DNA of 64,000 nucleotides from contig NZ_KB903443.1 in NCBI RefSeq assembly GCF_000379765.1, positions 332,951 to 396,950 on the forward strand, given 5' to 3'. The DNA is from Flexithrix dorotheae DSM 6795. GTDB taxonomy: Bacteria; Bacteroidota; Bacteroidia; Cytophagales; Flammeovirgaceae. The notes beneath the pieces were generated by a model that was not told the origin of the DNA, made no database searches, and saw only the letters and a program-made list of their open reading frames with translations. Positions 26,701-34,217 of this stretch are shown in pieces. The number at the start of each line of letters is the position of its first letter. The stretch's first letter is position 1. The position numbers and the translations under genes were made by a program.

Positions 26701-27965
26701 TCCGCCCCCATGGCATTGACCTGCACATTAACATAAGCGACCACAGTCGATTCATCCCCATTATTTATTGTAAGGCTCGCATTAACAGGAGGATGGTTAT
26801 CCAGTAAAATTTCATCCATCACCACCGCTGAAATATTTCCTGCTACATCTTTAAATTTTGCATAAATCTTCTTTTCCCCTTCACTATTTTCAAATTCCCA
26901 TGATTTATAAGATTGATACGGTTCCCATTCTGCGTTACTGAAGGATGGATCATCAGAAACCATCATATGCCTGGCTTCCACTGCCCGGATTGTTATATCC
27001 ATTTTCTCGGATACCGAATAGGTTTTATCCCCATTGATGGCAATTTTACAATTGAATGGAGGGGCTGTATCCACAATCACCTCATCTGAAACAGCTTTTG
27101 TTTCATTAGAAGCAATATCCCTGAACATAGCTGAAACTCTGTATCTACCATCTTTATAATTGCCTAAGTTCCAGTCTTCATAATAATCGTCCAGCAAATG
27201 CCATTTCAAGCCGTAAAATGCTCTGGCATTTGTAATCCGCATAAATTTGGCATCCTTTGTTTTGATTTCAATGTCCACAAGTGAATTGTGTTGATTGAGG
27301 TATTTGGCATTTGTAACCGAATCTACAATAATCCCGTCTGAAACAATTTGGAAATCGATAATTTCCGGTGGTTTGGTATCCAGCTTAATTTTATCCATCA
27401 CCACCTCCGATTCGTTACCAGCCAAATCCTTAAACCTGGCATAAACCGTTCTCAAACCATCTCCTTCGGGAAAAGTGTATTTGTATTTTTCATCATAATT
27501 CACCCACCTTGCAGTCTCAAAATTTTCATTTTCACTTACCATCATCCAGCGAGCCCCATTCGCTTTCATTTCCACCTCAATATTATCCAAATAATTAAGG
27601 TAATTATCTCCCTGATGCAGGCTTATTTCGCAGTTGGTTGGTGGCTGAGTATCTAAAATAATACTACTTCTGAAAGTAATGGACTCATTGCCATTTTTAT
27701 CTCTAAACTTTAAGTATACCTCCTTTTTACCATCAAGTGGAGATAGGTTCCACTGAAGATTGGGGCTATAAGCCACCCATGAAGCACCTGAAAAATTAAA
27801 ATCATTGCTCACCATAACCTCCTGAGCAAGCATATTATTCAGGTGTAAAGTTACCTGTTCCCTATTTGTGGCCTTCTCACCATCATTAATCAGGAATCCG
27901 TTTTGAGCCAATAGTGGGAAAAATGGAAGTATAAAAAACAATAAGAAAAATCCTGAAATTTTCAT
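23766..27965 (-). CDS. large exported protein of about fifteen Ig-like repeats
   Basis: About 1399 residues. I start at the ATG at 27965, because the frame's first codon (27968) is TTG; the product begins with a clean signal peptide ending FFPLLAQ. The rest is about fifteen tandem units of 80-95 residues, each with M(M/Q)(V/I)S, then W..Y, then VYARFKDxAGNxS. Repeats 5, 7, 9 and 11 are one subtype (MQVS...ARFKDQAGNIS). Repeats 6, 8 and 10 are a second (YC....RKV...MMISN...WEP...AKFRS....ES) with a conserved Cys. Thus the central part grew by duplication of two-repeat blocks. I see no T9SS sorting domain, no catalytic motif and no membrane anchor after the signal. Probably a long filament or adhesin; family function unknown. 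Confidence 0.8.
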   Translation of the reverse strand: MKISGFFLLFFILPFFPLLAQNGFLINDGEKATNREQVTLHLNNMLAQEVMVSNDFNFSGASWVAYSPNLQWNLSPLDGKKEVYLKFRDKNGNESITFRSSIILDTQPPTNCEISLHQGDNYLNYLDNIEVEMKANGARWMMVSENENFETARWVNYDEKYKYTFPEGDGLRTVYARFKDLAGNESEVVMDKIKLDTKPPEIIDFQIVSDGIIVDSVTNAKYLNQHNSLVDIEIKTKDAKFMRITNARAFYGLKWHLLDDYYEDWNLGNYKDGRYRVSAMFRDIASNETKAVSDEVIVDTAPPFNCKIAINGDKTYSVSEKMDITIRAVEARHMMVSDDPSFSNAEWEPYQSYKSWEFENSEGEKKIYAKFKDVAGNISAVVMDEILLDNHPPVNASLTINNGDESTVVAYVNVQVNAMGAEFMQVSNYPDFRGEIWKNYHTNPFFFKIPKEYGEKVIYARFKDFAGNISEPIQSSITLEVTPVMNNLVIDDYEQYCVNKERKVNLTLSSKSATEMMISNYADFADGQWEPFAREKEWQLLPEDGNKKVYAKFRSFTKTESQAVNDDIILDLTPPVAKTIKINEGKENTFYFYTNVEVTAEDAVLMQVSEDSTFKGVLWHGYTERKFNYMFTKIAGFKDVYARFMDQAGNISETISDRVKIEINPIRIAFFVDNNAEYCTDRERKVKLYFNAKSAVEMIISNYPDFKDAQWEPYQIKKDWILTEGDGVKTIYAKLRSATGVESPVITDDIMLDIEGPKNFSLQLERGKETTLKPYTYAELKATEAISMQISKYENFERAKWIPYSTKPLYIYLGKKGGEFTFYARFKDQAGNISEAVSDKIMMEIKPTVGKIVIDNHAKYCMNPNGEVFLDIFCADAMEMMVSNSPEFSGGFWEPYQKSKRWYLLEGEGEKSVFIKFKSKTQTESEVFRDQIVVDNIPPVVGNIKVNKNKYFSKHHHNAIGVTVDAKDAVYMQLSEYADFSGCTWTKYTDLETTFHLKTIETDKSVYARFKDEKGNISEAISATFQLDRDGPGNKLFTINNNESVTNKSEVTLYFNSKEASHTKIAHDKEKISEAQWVKYQDSIKWQLESSKSRTKQVTVQFKDPTGNVSKVYTSWIDLDNEPPINAMIEVENGGYCNNQFGFVDLKIHAEGATKMMLSNNRDFEGAVWESFKQLKQNWILDDVDGTKIVYGKLADDAGNETQVSATIFLDREAPDLGKVSINSEALTTNKKKVVLNIQAQDATEMIISNNGLFGLPAKWRPFESTVNWKLEGLDGDKTVFVKVKDKAGNISTLSTATIDLDTEAPVVHSFELNHGETALEDGPGVTLVIKSKQKNGMPDAKFIQVSNSPSFGSGTWEPFYEEVPWSVPSGPGLHNVYIILKDEAGNVTLPFKDEIMVY

Positions 27966-28286
27966 CAACCAGCTTTTATCTATAGTTTAAATTCATGAAA
28001 TAAGAGCGGACGTAATTGAAGTAAAAAATGCTAATGGAATCAATCCATTTGTCCATCATATCCCGGGTGTGGAATTCTTCAGTTCACCAACCATTATTCT
28101 TTTTTCAATTAATCGTCATTCAGTAACGGCTAACAAGCGATTTCATTCAGGAATTTTCCGTTTATTTTTATTCTTACAAAGGAAAAATCGGTTCACGAAG
28201 TAATTTCGGAAAGGCAATAAAAAAGCGTGAGTCAAAAAAATCAACTCACGCATCGTATAATGAAAATTCAGTACCTGATTTCTAAC
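27966..28286. other. 321-bp intergenic region
   Basis: Contains the terminator of the minus-strand barrel gene at 28217-28251. The remaining ~250 bases upstream of the repeat protein show no gene and no complete promoter match. Confidence 0.5.
28217..28251 (-). terminator. terminator of the barrel gene at 28287-28937
   Basis: On the minus strand, an 8-bp stem GCGTGAGT / ACTCACGC with an 11-nt T-rich loop is followed by TTTTTTATTG. It begins 36 bp after the stop codon. Confidence 0.88.
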
Positions 28287-28937
28287 TTACTCTCCAAGCC
28301 TAAAGATTAATCCTCCGGAAAAATCTCCCTGTACCAAAGGCACAGCAGTGCTTACACCCAGACCACATCCACTTCCACCTGTTCCAATTCCACAATATCC
28401 TCCTACACCATTAAAATACATGGGTAATAATAGCCTTCCCTGCGCTCTGATTCCAATTTTTTCTGAGATAAAATATTTTATTCCTCCACCCAATGTAATT
28501 GAAAATCGCCAGACATCTTCAATATCATTATTCTTTGGGTTAAAATAGGTTGCCCCAAGGGAAAATAATCCAAATGGCCGGAAATCATCTTCCATTAATT
28601 CTTTCACAGCCCCAAGTTGAAAATATTGGACATTCAAATCGAACTGTCGAGGGTCAATGTTGCCTCTATAAGGAATGAAATTCCCTCTTGTCTCCATGTA
28701 GGAGTAGGAAAGTTCTGCTAAAACACCATAATCAGCCTCTACACTCAAGATTCCCCCATAGTTGGCCGCATCCTGAAGTTTAATGCTTCCTTCAACATAA
28801 TTTGCCTTACCTCCAAACTGGTAACCATATGTTGGGGTAAGTTCAATTCTTTTTTGGGCAGAAGCTGCGTTAATCATCCAAAAGATTACTAGGAAAAATA
28901 ATGTAGTTATTTTTGAGTAAAAGTGTTTCTTCTTCAT
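28287..28937 (-). CDS. outer-membrane beta-barrel protein
   Basis: 216 residues with signal peptide (MKKKHFYSKITTLFFLVIFW..., cleaved after NAASA). Strands such as IELTPTYGYQFGG, GGILSVEADYGVLAELSYSY, QYFQLGAVKEL, FGLFSLGATYF, FSITLGGGIKYFI, IGIRAQGRLLLP fit an 8-10 strand barrel of the OMP_b-brl type. A Gly/Cys-rich loop (GYCGIGTGGSGCG) lies near residue 180. It has its own terminator. Whether it is co-regulated with the repeat protein downstream cannot be told. Confidence 0.8.
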   Translation of the reverse strand: MKKKHFYSKITTLFFLVIFWMINAASAQKRIELTPTYGYQFGGKANYVEGSIKLQDAANYGGILSVEADYGVLAELSYSYMETRGNFIPYRGNIDPRQFDLNVQYFQLGAVKELMEDDFRPFGLFSLGATYFNPKNNDIEDVWRFSITLGGGIKYFISEKIGIRAQGRLLLPMYFNGVGGYCGIGTGGSGCGLGVSTAVPLVQGDFSGGLIFRLGE

Positions 28938-29286
28938 TTTAGTTAAATTTATTTTTTAAATGGTACCTCTCCAAAATTTAAAACCTCCCAGGTTAATTTA
29001 AAATCATAAGTGGTCTTTTTCCAAAATTTTAAGGAGTACCTAATTAAAAACAAAAATATGGATATTCTGCACTTTATCGTTTTATTTTTTTGAATTCATA
29101 ACCTTATCCCCTTTTTTTTAACAATTCCTTTTTCAATTTGGCATATCTATTTTAAATTATCTTAAATTTAAAATATCGATCAGTATCTGACCGAAAACAC
29201 CAAATTTTAATTCCTGACTTTCTCCAGATTAATGAAAACAGATAATTCTAAAATCTTTTCATTCGGAAAAAAGGCACAAATAATTC
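28938..29286. other. 349-bp divergent intergenic region
   Basis: Holds the promoters of two divergent genes but shows no complete promoter. An isolated minus-strand -7 match (TATTTTTG, 29051-29058) lacks a properly spaced -33. No gene-like frame. Confidence 0.5.
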
Positions 29287-30927
29287 ATGAAAAATATTTT
29301 TGCTTCACTGAATATCCCCATTGACAAATTGATCCTGATAGGAATTGATCCCTCTTATTCAAAGGATAAAATCAGGAAAATACGGCTATCCAATCAGATT
29401 AATCTGGTCCTTGCGGTCATAATGTTTGCACTTTTTTGGGTGGATTACATTCAAACCGGCCGGTTTGATCTGGGTTCAGATATTTTTTTCTACGTAATAA
29501 TACTTACCAGTTTTAATATTTTATTAAATGCTCTGAAAAAAAACTGGCTTAGCAGAATATCACTTATTTTCTTCACTCCTTACGTATTGCTTTTCATGGT
29601 TTTGCAGATAAGAGGGTCTGCTGAGGATTATTATATTTTCTATCCATACACCCCAATTCCATTTTTTATAATGCCTCATTTCCTTTTTAACATCAAAAAA
29701 GAAAAAGGAATTTTTGTGCTTCATTTTTTGTATTGCGCAGTAATGATTCTATTCTGCAGAGAAATATTAGAATTTTATTCTGTAGAAAAAGGAGATTTTG
29801 AGGTGAGTCATTTGGTAAATAAAATCATTTTATTTTATAGATTGAACCCATTTTTTACTGGGGCCTTTATCTATTTTTCAATATTTTACCTTACCAAGGA
29901 GAATACTACCTATGAAAATTCTTTGGAAGATGCCTATCAGAAATTAAAAAAACAAGGTGAAAAACTTCAGGAGTACAATAAAATAATAAGCACGCAAAAC
30001 ACTGAAATTTTATCACAAAATGAAGAACTTAAAGCCCAACAGGAAAACCTTTCTGAAAAAAATGAAGCTTTGGAAAAGGCTATGGAGAAACTTAAGCATG
30101 CCCAAAGCCATTTAGTTCAATCGGAAAAACTTTCTTCTTTGGGGCTTTTGACTGCGGGTATAGCACATGAAATTAATAATCCGATTAACTATATCAAAAA
30201 TGGTATAATCGGTTTAAAAAAGGGCCTTGCCAAACTGACTATTATCATAAAGGAATACGATAAATTAAACGAGACCAATCAGACTCAGATCTTAGAAAAA
30301 GTCAACCTGCTCAAAAGCAATATTAAGTATGATGATTTACTTATTACCACTTTAAAAGTAGCCAGTAATATAGTTACCGGAGCCCAAAGAACCTCTGAAA
30401 TAGTTAACAGCCTCAAATCCTTTTCCAGGGCCGGAGAAGATAATTGCTCCAGAGCCAATTTGCATGATGATATTGAATCTACCCTACTGTTGCTTTCTCA
30501 CCAGCATAAAAACAGATTGAAAATCATAAAAAAATATGGAGATATTCCATTTGTAAACTGTAACCATGGGAAGATCAGCCAGGTTTTTATGAATGTATTG
30601 TCCAATGCCATGGACGCCTTAACAGATCAGGCCGATGGGGAAATAGTTATTGAAACTTCCAGCAATAAATCTGAAGTAATTATTGCAATTTCAGATAATG
30701 GTCCGGGAATCCCGGATGAGGTAAAAAGTAAAATTTTCGAACCATTTTATACCACCAAAGGAGATGGGAAGGGAACTGGTTTAGGTCTTTCTATTTCTTT
30801 AAACATAATCAAGGAACACGATGGAAAAATCGAATTGGAAAACCTTCAGGGAAGGTCTGGAACAAAATTTATAGTTCATCTTCCCATCACCCCCCCTGAA
30901 AATAACCTGAAAGAGCGAAATATTTAA
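29287..30927 (+). CDS. membrane sensor histidine kinase, orphan
   Basis: 546 residues. The N-terminal ~210 residues hold about five or six membrane helices with short loops (INLVLAVIMFALFWVDYI, IFFYVIILTSFNILLNAL, ISLIFFTPYVLLFMV, GIFVLHFLYCAVMILF, FFTGAFIYFSIFYL). A coiled coil (about 215-275, QNEELKAQQENLSEKNEAL) leads to the HisKA helix with phospho-acceptor H294 in AGIAHEINNPIN. The ATPase domain has the N box (VFMNVLSNAMDAL), G1 (DNGPGIP), F box (FEPFYTTKG) and G2 (GKGTGLGLS). All catalytic parts are intact. No periplasmic sensor domain is visible, so it probably senses through its membrane part. No response regulator is adjacent. Its stop overlaps the convergent PorE-like gene by 4 bp. 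Confidence 0.93.
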   Translation: MKNIFASLNIPIDKLILIGIDPSYSKDKIRKIRLSNQINLVLAVIMFALFWVDYIQTGRFDLGSDIFFYVIILTSFNILLNALKKNWLSRISLIFFTPYVLLFMVLQIRGSAEDYYIFYPYTPIPFFIMPHFLFNIKKEKGIFVLHFLYCAVMILFCREILEFYSVEKGDFEVSHLVNKIILFYRLNPFFTGAFIYFSIFYLTKENTTYENSLEDAYQKLKKQGEKLQEYNKIISTQNTEILSQNEELKAQQENLSEKNEALEKAMEKLKHAQSHLVQSEKLSSLGLLTAGIAHEINNPINYIKNGIIGLKKGLAKLTIIIKEYDKLNETNQTQILEKVNLLKSNIKYDDLLITTLKVASNIVTGAQRTSEIVNSLKSFSRAGEDNCSRANLHDDIESTLLLLSHQHKNRLKIIKKYGDIPFVNCNHGKISQVFMNVLSNAMDALTDQADGEIVIETSSNKSEVIIAISDNGPGIPDEVKSKIFEPFYTTKGDGKGTGLGLSISLNIIKEHDGKIELENLQGRSGTKFIVHLPITPPENNLKERNI

Positions 30928-33149
30928 TATCCCCTTCCTGTGTCATCATTGAGCAGTCCCGGCTGAACAAGACTTTGTCTGATAATAAATTCAACTCTTC
31001 GGTTTTGTTTGTGTTCTTCTTCTGTACAATCCACATCATCCTTACACTTATTGATCAGTTCTTTCTCTCCAAAACCATTTACTTCAACCCGATGAGAGGC
31101 TACACCAAGTCTGATTAATTCATATTTCATAAAGCTTGCCCTGTTTTCCGAAAGCTCCTGGTTGGCAGAGGCCTTTCCCTGAGCATCGGTATGAATTCTC
31201 ATCTCTATGGTATAGTCAGGGTTATTCACCAGAAACCTGGCAATATTCTCCAGTTCCTCTCCATTTTCCAAAGCAAGATCTCCTTTATTTGGGGGGTAAG
31301 TAGTGTTTTTCATGGTGATATATTGGTTAAGCACTACCCTTTCTAAATCAAAATCATTCCTGAATATTCCGGTCGTTTTTACTATGGCATTTATCTCTAC
31401 CTGCTTGTTAAAATATCCCACTTTTTCCACCCAAATGGTATACCATTCATTAGGCTGGAGCAGGAACATGTAACTTCCGTCCATTCCGGTTTCCAAGGAC
31501 CTAGTCAGCTTTGTTCTGTTATTTACCAAAATTACCTTGGCTCCATCTACAGGTAAATCGGCAATCCCTCTTATAAATCCCTTGGCCACCAGGTCATCTC
31601 CCTGAAGTCTTATTTCAAAATCTTTTGACATCACCTTCTCGAAGTCACCGAAAGTTGTCACCCTGTCCGAATCTCCAATCCTGAAGTTTTTCTTTACTGC
31701 AGACAAATTATAAGCCGCATCAATTTCCAACTTTACTCGAAACCGGCCGTGGTTATCCGTAACAGCACCAGTAATTTCATTGGTTCGGGTATTTGCCAGA
31801 ATAACAGAAGCATCAGCCACTGTACTGTCATTTTCTGTTTTCACTACACCCTTTATAAAAATATTTTTAGTGACCCTGAAAATATCTGATTCTCCCTCAG
31901 AATCTCTATTTGAAGAAAAGTATCCAGTATATCCTCTTCGGTCAAATGAAAGTGCAAAATCGTTTTTATTCGTATTTATTGGAAAACCCAGGTTTTCTAC
32001 TACTGCATCCTCATTATTAAGGTTATATTCAAAAATATCCTGACCACCAAGGCCACCATGCCCATTCGAGGTAAAAAATAATATATTATCTGAGCTTATG
32101 TAAGGATAAAGTTCGGATTCTGGGGAGTTGATTCTGGCACCTAAGTTTTCCGGCTCCGACCATTTGTTGTTACTTTCATCCCATTTACACTGGTAAATAT
32201 CGGTCTCTCCAAAACCTCCAGGCATATTTGATACAAAGTAAAGGGTTTGTCCATCTTCGGAAATGGTAGGATGCATCACATGATAACTACCGTCCCTGCT
32301 GTTATAATCAAAACCTTTCACCCGAATCCATTGGTCACCGCCATTTACTGCTTTTTGGGTAAAATACAATCCGAAAGTATGCGCTGAAATCCCACTTTTT
32401 AATGCTCTTGTAAAAATTAAACTTTTTCCATTATCATAAAAAGTAAGGCCGCCTTTGTGATAGTTTGTGTTTAAATCATTTCCATAAAAAATCTCTGGAT
32501 CGCTCATGGAACCATCAGGATTTAACCTACTGAAATACAACTCTTTAAAGTATAAACTATCGGGGTTGTAGATACCATCTTCCAGGTAAGGAGGTTTCCT
32601 TTCCGATGTAAAAACTATTCCATCTTTATAAAACTGGGGTGCAAAATCCTTTTTCCCGGAATTGATTTTTAATTCTTCTACCTCATATTTGCTGGAATCC
32701 TGGTAATGTTTGGCTATATTTTTTATCCCTTCTAATTTTTTCGTAACTCTTTGATCATTTGGCCGCTGGTAATGATAGAGCTCAAACCATTCCGCTGCTT
32801 CTGCGTATTTGCCATTACTTTCCAACACTAAACCAAAATGATATTTCACTTCAGGGTCCTGGGAATTTAAAAAGCCTTCATTATCCGAAAAATGCCTGTA
32901 CCAAAATTCTGCTTCCTCGGGAATGCTTAATTGCCGGTAACACTCTGCAATTCTTAGTTTTATAGTGTTATTCTCCTTATCTTTTTCAAGTGCCTGCAGA
33001 TACCATTCTTTAGCCGCATAAAAATTATTCTGTTCGTATAATTTATCCGCCTTCTTTCTGAAATTGTTTACAATTTGGCCAAATGAAGTGAATGTAATTA
33101 AAACACAAATTAGCAGGAATAGAAATTTATTGGGTTTAGTGGGATTCAT
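30924..33149 (-). CDS. PorE-like T9SS protein: TPR, PD40 propeller, regulatory domain, OmpA domain
   Basis: 741 residues. Signal peptide, then TPR repeats (about 27-150: ADKLYEQNNFYAAKEWYLQA, GKYAEAAEWFELY), PD40/WD40-like propeller blades (about 170-430: DGIVFTSERKPP, SEDGQTLYFVSNMPGGFG, SSDNILFFTSNGHGGLGGQD), one or two carboxypeptidase-regulatory domains (about 435-600) and an OmpA C-terminal domain (about 610-725: MRIHTDAQGKASANQELSEN, NGFGEK, QNRRVEFI) with the Cys-pair insert NKCKDDVDCTEE. This order is that of PorE, which binds peptidoglycan and the PorP component of T9SS. It lies 54 bp after a PorP/SprF gene, which itself follows the adhesin, so it should anchor this adhesin-specific export site to the wall. 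The gene ends by overlapping the histidine kinase stop. Confidence 0.88.
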   Translation of the reverse strand: MNPTKPNKFLFLLICVLITFTSFGQIVNNFRKKADKLYEQNNFYAAKEWYLQALEKDKENNTIKLRIAECYRQLSIPEEAEFWYRHFSDNEGFLNSQDPEVKYHFGLVLESNGKYAEAAEWFELYHYQRPNDQRVTKKLEGIKNIAKHYQDSSKYEVEELKINSGKKDFAPQFYKDGIVFTSERKPPYLEDGIYNPDSLYFKELYFSRLNPDGSMSDPEIFYGNDLNTNYHKGGLTFYDNGKSLIFTRALKSGISAHTFGLYFTQKAVNGGDQWIRVKGFDYNSRDGSYHVMHPTISEDGQTLYFVSNMPGGFGETDIYQCKWDESNNKWSEPENLGARINSPESELYPYISSDNILFFTSNGHGGLGGQDIFEYNLNNEDAVVENLGFPINTNKNDFALSFDRRGYTGYFSSNRDSEGESDIFRVTKNIFIKGVVKTENDSTVADASVILANTRTNEITGAVTDNHGRFRVKLEIDAAYNLSAVKKNFRIGDSDRVTTFGDFEKVMSKDFEIRLQGDDLVAKGFIRGIADLPVDGAKVILVNNRTKLTRSLETGMDGSYMFLLQPNEWYTIWVEKVGYFNKQVEINAIVKTTGIFRNDFDLERVVLNQYITMKNTTYPPNKGDLALENGEELENIARFLVNNPDYTIEMRIHTDAQGKASANQELSENRASFMKYELIRLGVASHRVEVNGFGEKELINKCKDDVDCTEEEHKQNRRVEFIIRQSLVQPGLLNDDTGRGY

Positions 33150-33203
33150 ATCACCTAATTAGTTAGTGAGGTTAATTAAATATAGCAATTTATTTAATGA
33201 GGT

Positions 33204-34139
33204 CTAGAATAAGTTTGGTGTTACAGGCAAATCTCCACTTCCTCCTAACCTGAACCTGTAATTTAACATGATTTCATGGCTTCCATTAGAAGCGTTACTC
33301 AGGTTATTATTAGTAATCAAATCATAGGCATAACCAAACTGCAACTGACTGGTAATCTGTAATTGAGTCATAAAGTTAAGAGAATTTTCGTGTCGGTAAG
33401 AAGCTCCAAACCAAAAAGTTTGGTTGATGATTAAAGAGGCATTTAGATCCACCTCCAATCCCTGGCCTTCCTTATACCTTAATAACATACCCGGCTTGAA
33501 TTTTAAATCACTATTCAGGTCCAAAATATATCCGGTATTAAAAATATAATGTCTGATTTCCTCAATACTTGCCACTGCATTTTCTCCCACACCCTGATTA
33601 AATACTGCTAAATTGGGGATTGAAAAACCCAAAACAAGATTGCTGCTGCTATAGTACAAACCAGCTCCAAAACTTGGCATAAATGCCGAAATACTGGTAT
33701 TGGAAAAGTTAGGATCATTAGGATTAAACAAATTGTAGTTGCCATTATCCCGCATGTTCATGGCTCCAGCCTGCAATCCCATTGATAGCACTCCATCCCT
33801 TAAGGGGATTCTGTAAGCATAGGCCAGGTTAATTCCCGTCTGGCTTTGAGGCCCCATGGTTTCTCTAAAAAGGGTTGCTCCCAATGCAATTCTTTTTCTG
33901 GCAATTGGCATATGTCCGGAAAGTGCCTGGGAAGTAGGCGCTCCTTCAAAACCTGCCCATTGTGATCGAAAAGTTCCGGTCACACTAATGGCTTCATGGC
34001 TACCTGCATAAGCAGGATTAATTACCAATCCATTAAACATATATTGAGACTGAAGTAATTGCTGTTGCGCATTAATTTCGCCAATTGCAAAGAAGAATAC
34101 TAACAGGGCTAATATGTTTTTAAGTACCTTAGTAATCAT
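33204..34139 (-). CDS. PorP/SprF family T9SS outer-membrane protein
   Basis: About 311 residues from the ATG at 34139, which gives a normal signal peptide (MITKVLKNILALLVFFFAIG, cleavage after INAQ). An ATG at 34169 adds ten residues and cannot be ruled out. The N-terminus has the PorP/SprF signature: QSQYMFNGLVINPAYAGSHE, then SVTGTFRSQWAGFEGAPTSQ. Barrel strands follow to a C-terminus of NYRFRLGG. In Flavobacterium johnsoniae, SprF-like proteins are needed to export a specific partner carrying a type B sorting domain. Here the partner is evidently the adhesin encoded just upstream. Confidence 0.94.
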   Translation of the reverse strand: MITKVLKNILALLVFFFAIGEINAQQQLLQSQYMFNGLVINPAYAGSHEAISVTGTFRSQWAGFEGAPTSQALSGHMPIARKRIALGATLFRETMGPQSQTGINLAYAYRIPLRDGVLSMGLQAGAMNMRDNGNYNLFNPNDPNFSNTSISAFMPSFGAGLYYSSSNLVLGFSIPNLAVFNQGVGENAVASIEEIRHYIFNTGYILDLNSDLKFKPGMLLRYKEGQGLEVDLNASLIINQTFWFGASYRHENSLNFMTQLQITSQLQFGYAYDLITNNNLSNASNGSHEIMLNYRFRLGGSGDLPVTPNLF

Positions 34140-34217
34140 TATTATCTTCTGGTTATTTTTTTGGTTCATTTATTTTTAGTTCATAGCTGGTAAGGAAAAG
34201 CAGATCAAAAAGCTGAT

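Noticed and set aside
24444..27656. Many plus-strand frames of 60-100 codons opposite the fifteen-repeat gene
   Set aside because: They recur with the period of the repeats and are low-complexity reverse readings (His/Ile/Phe-rich) of the minus-strand gene. None has a plausible start context.
23766..27965. Period of ~270 bp that might suggest a repeat array or CRISPR-like structure
   Set aside because: The period comes from coding Ig-like repeats; the units are diverged and there is no short identical repeat or spacer pattern.
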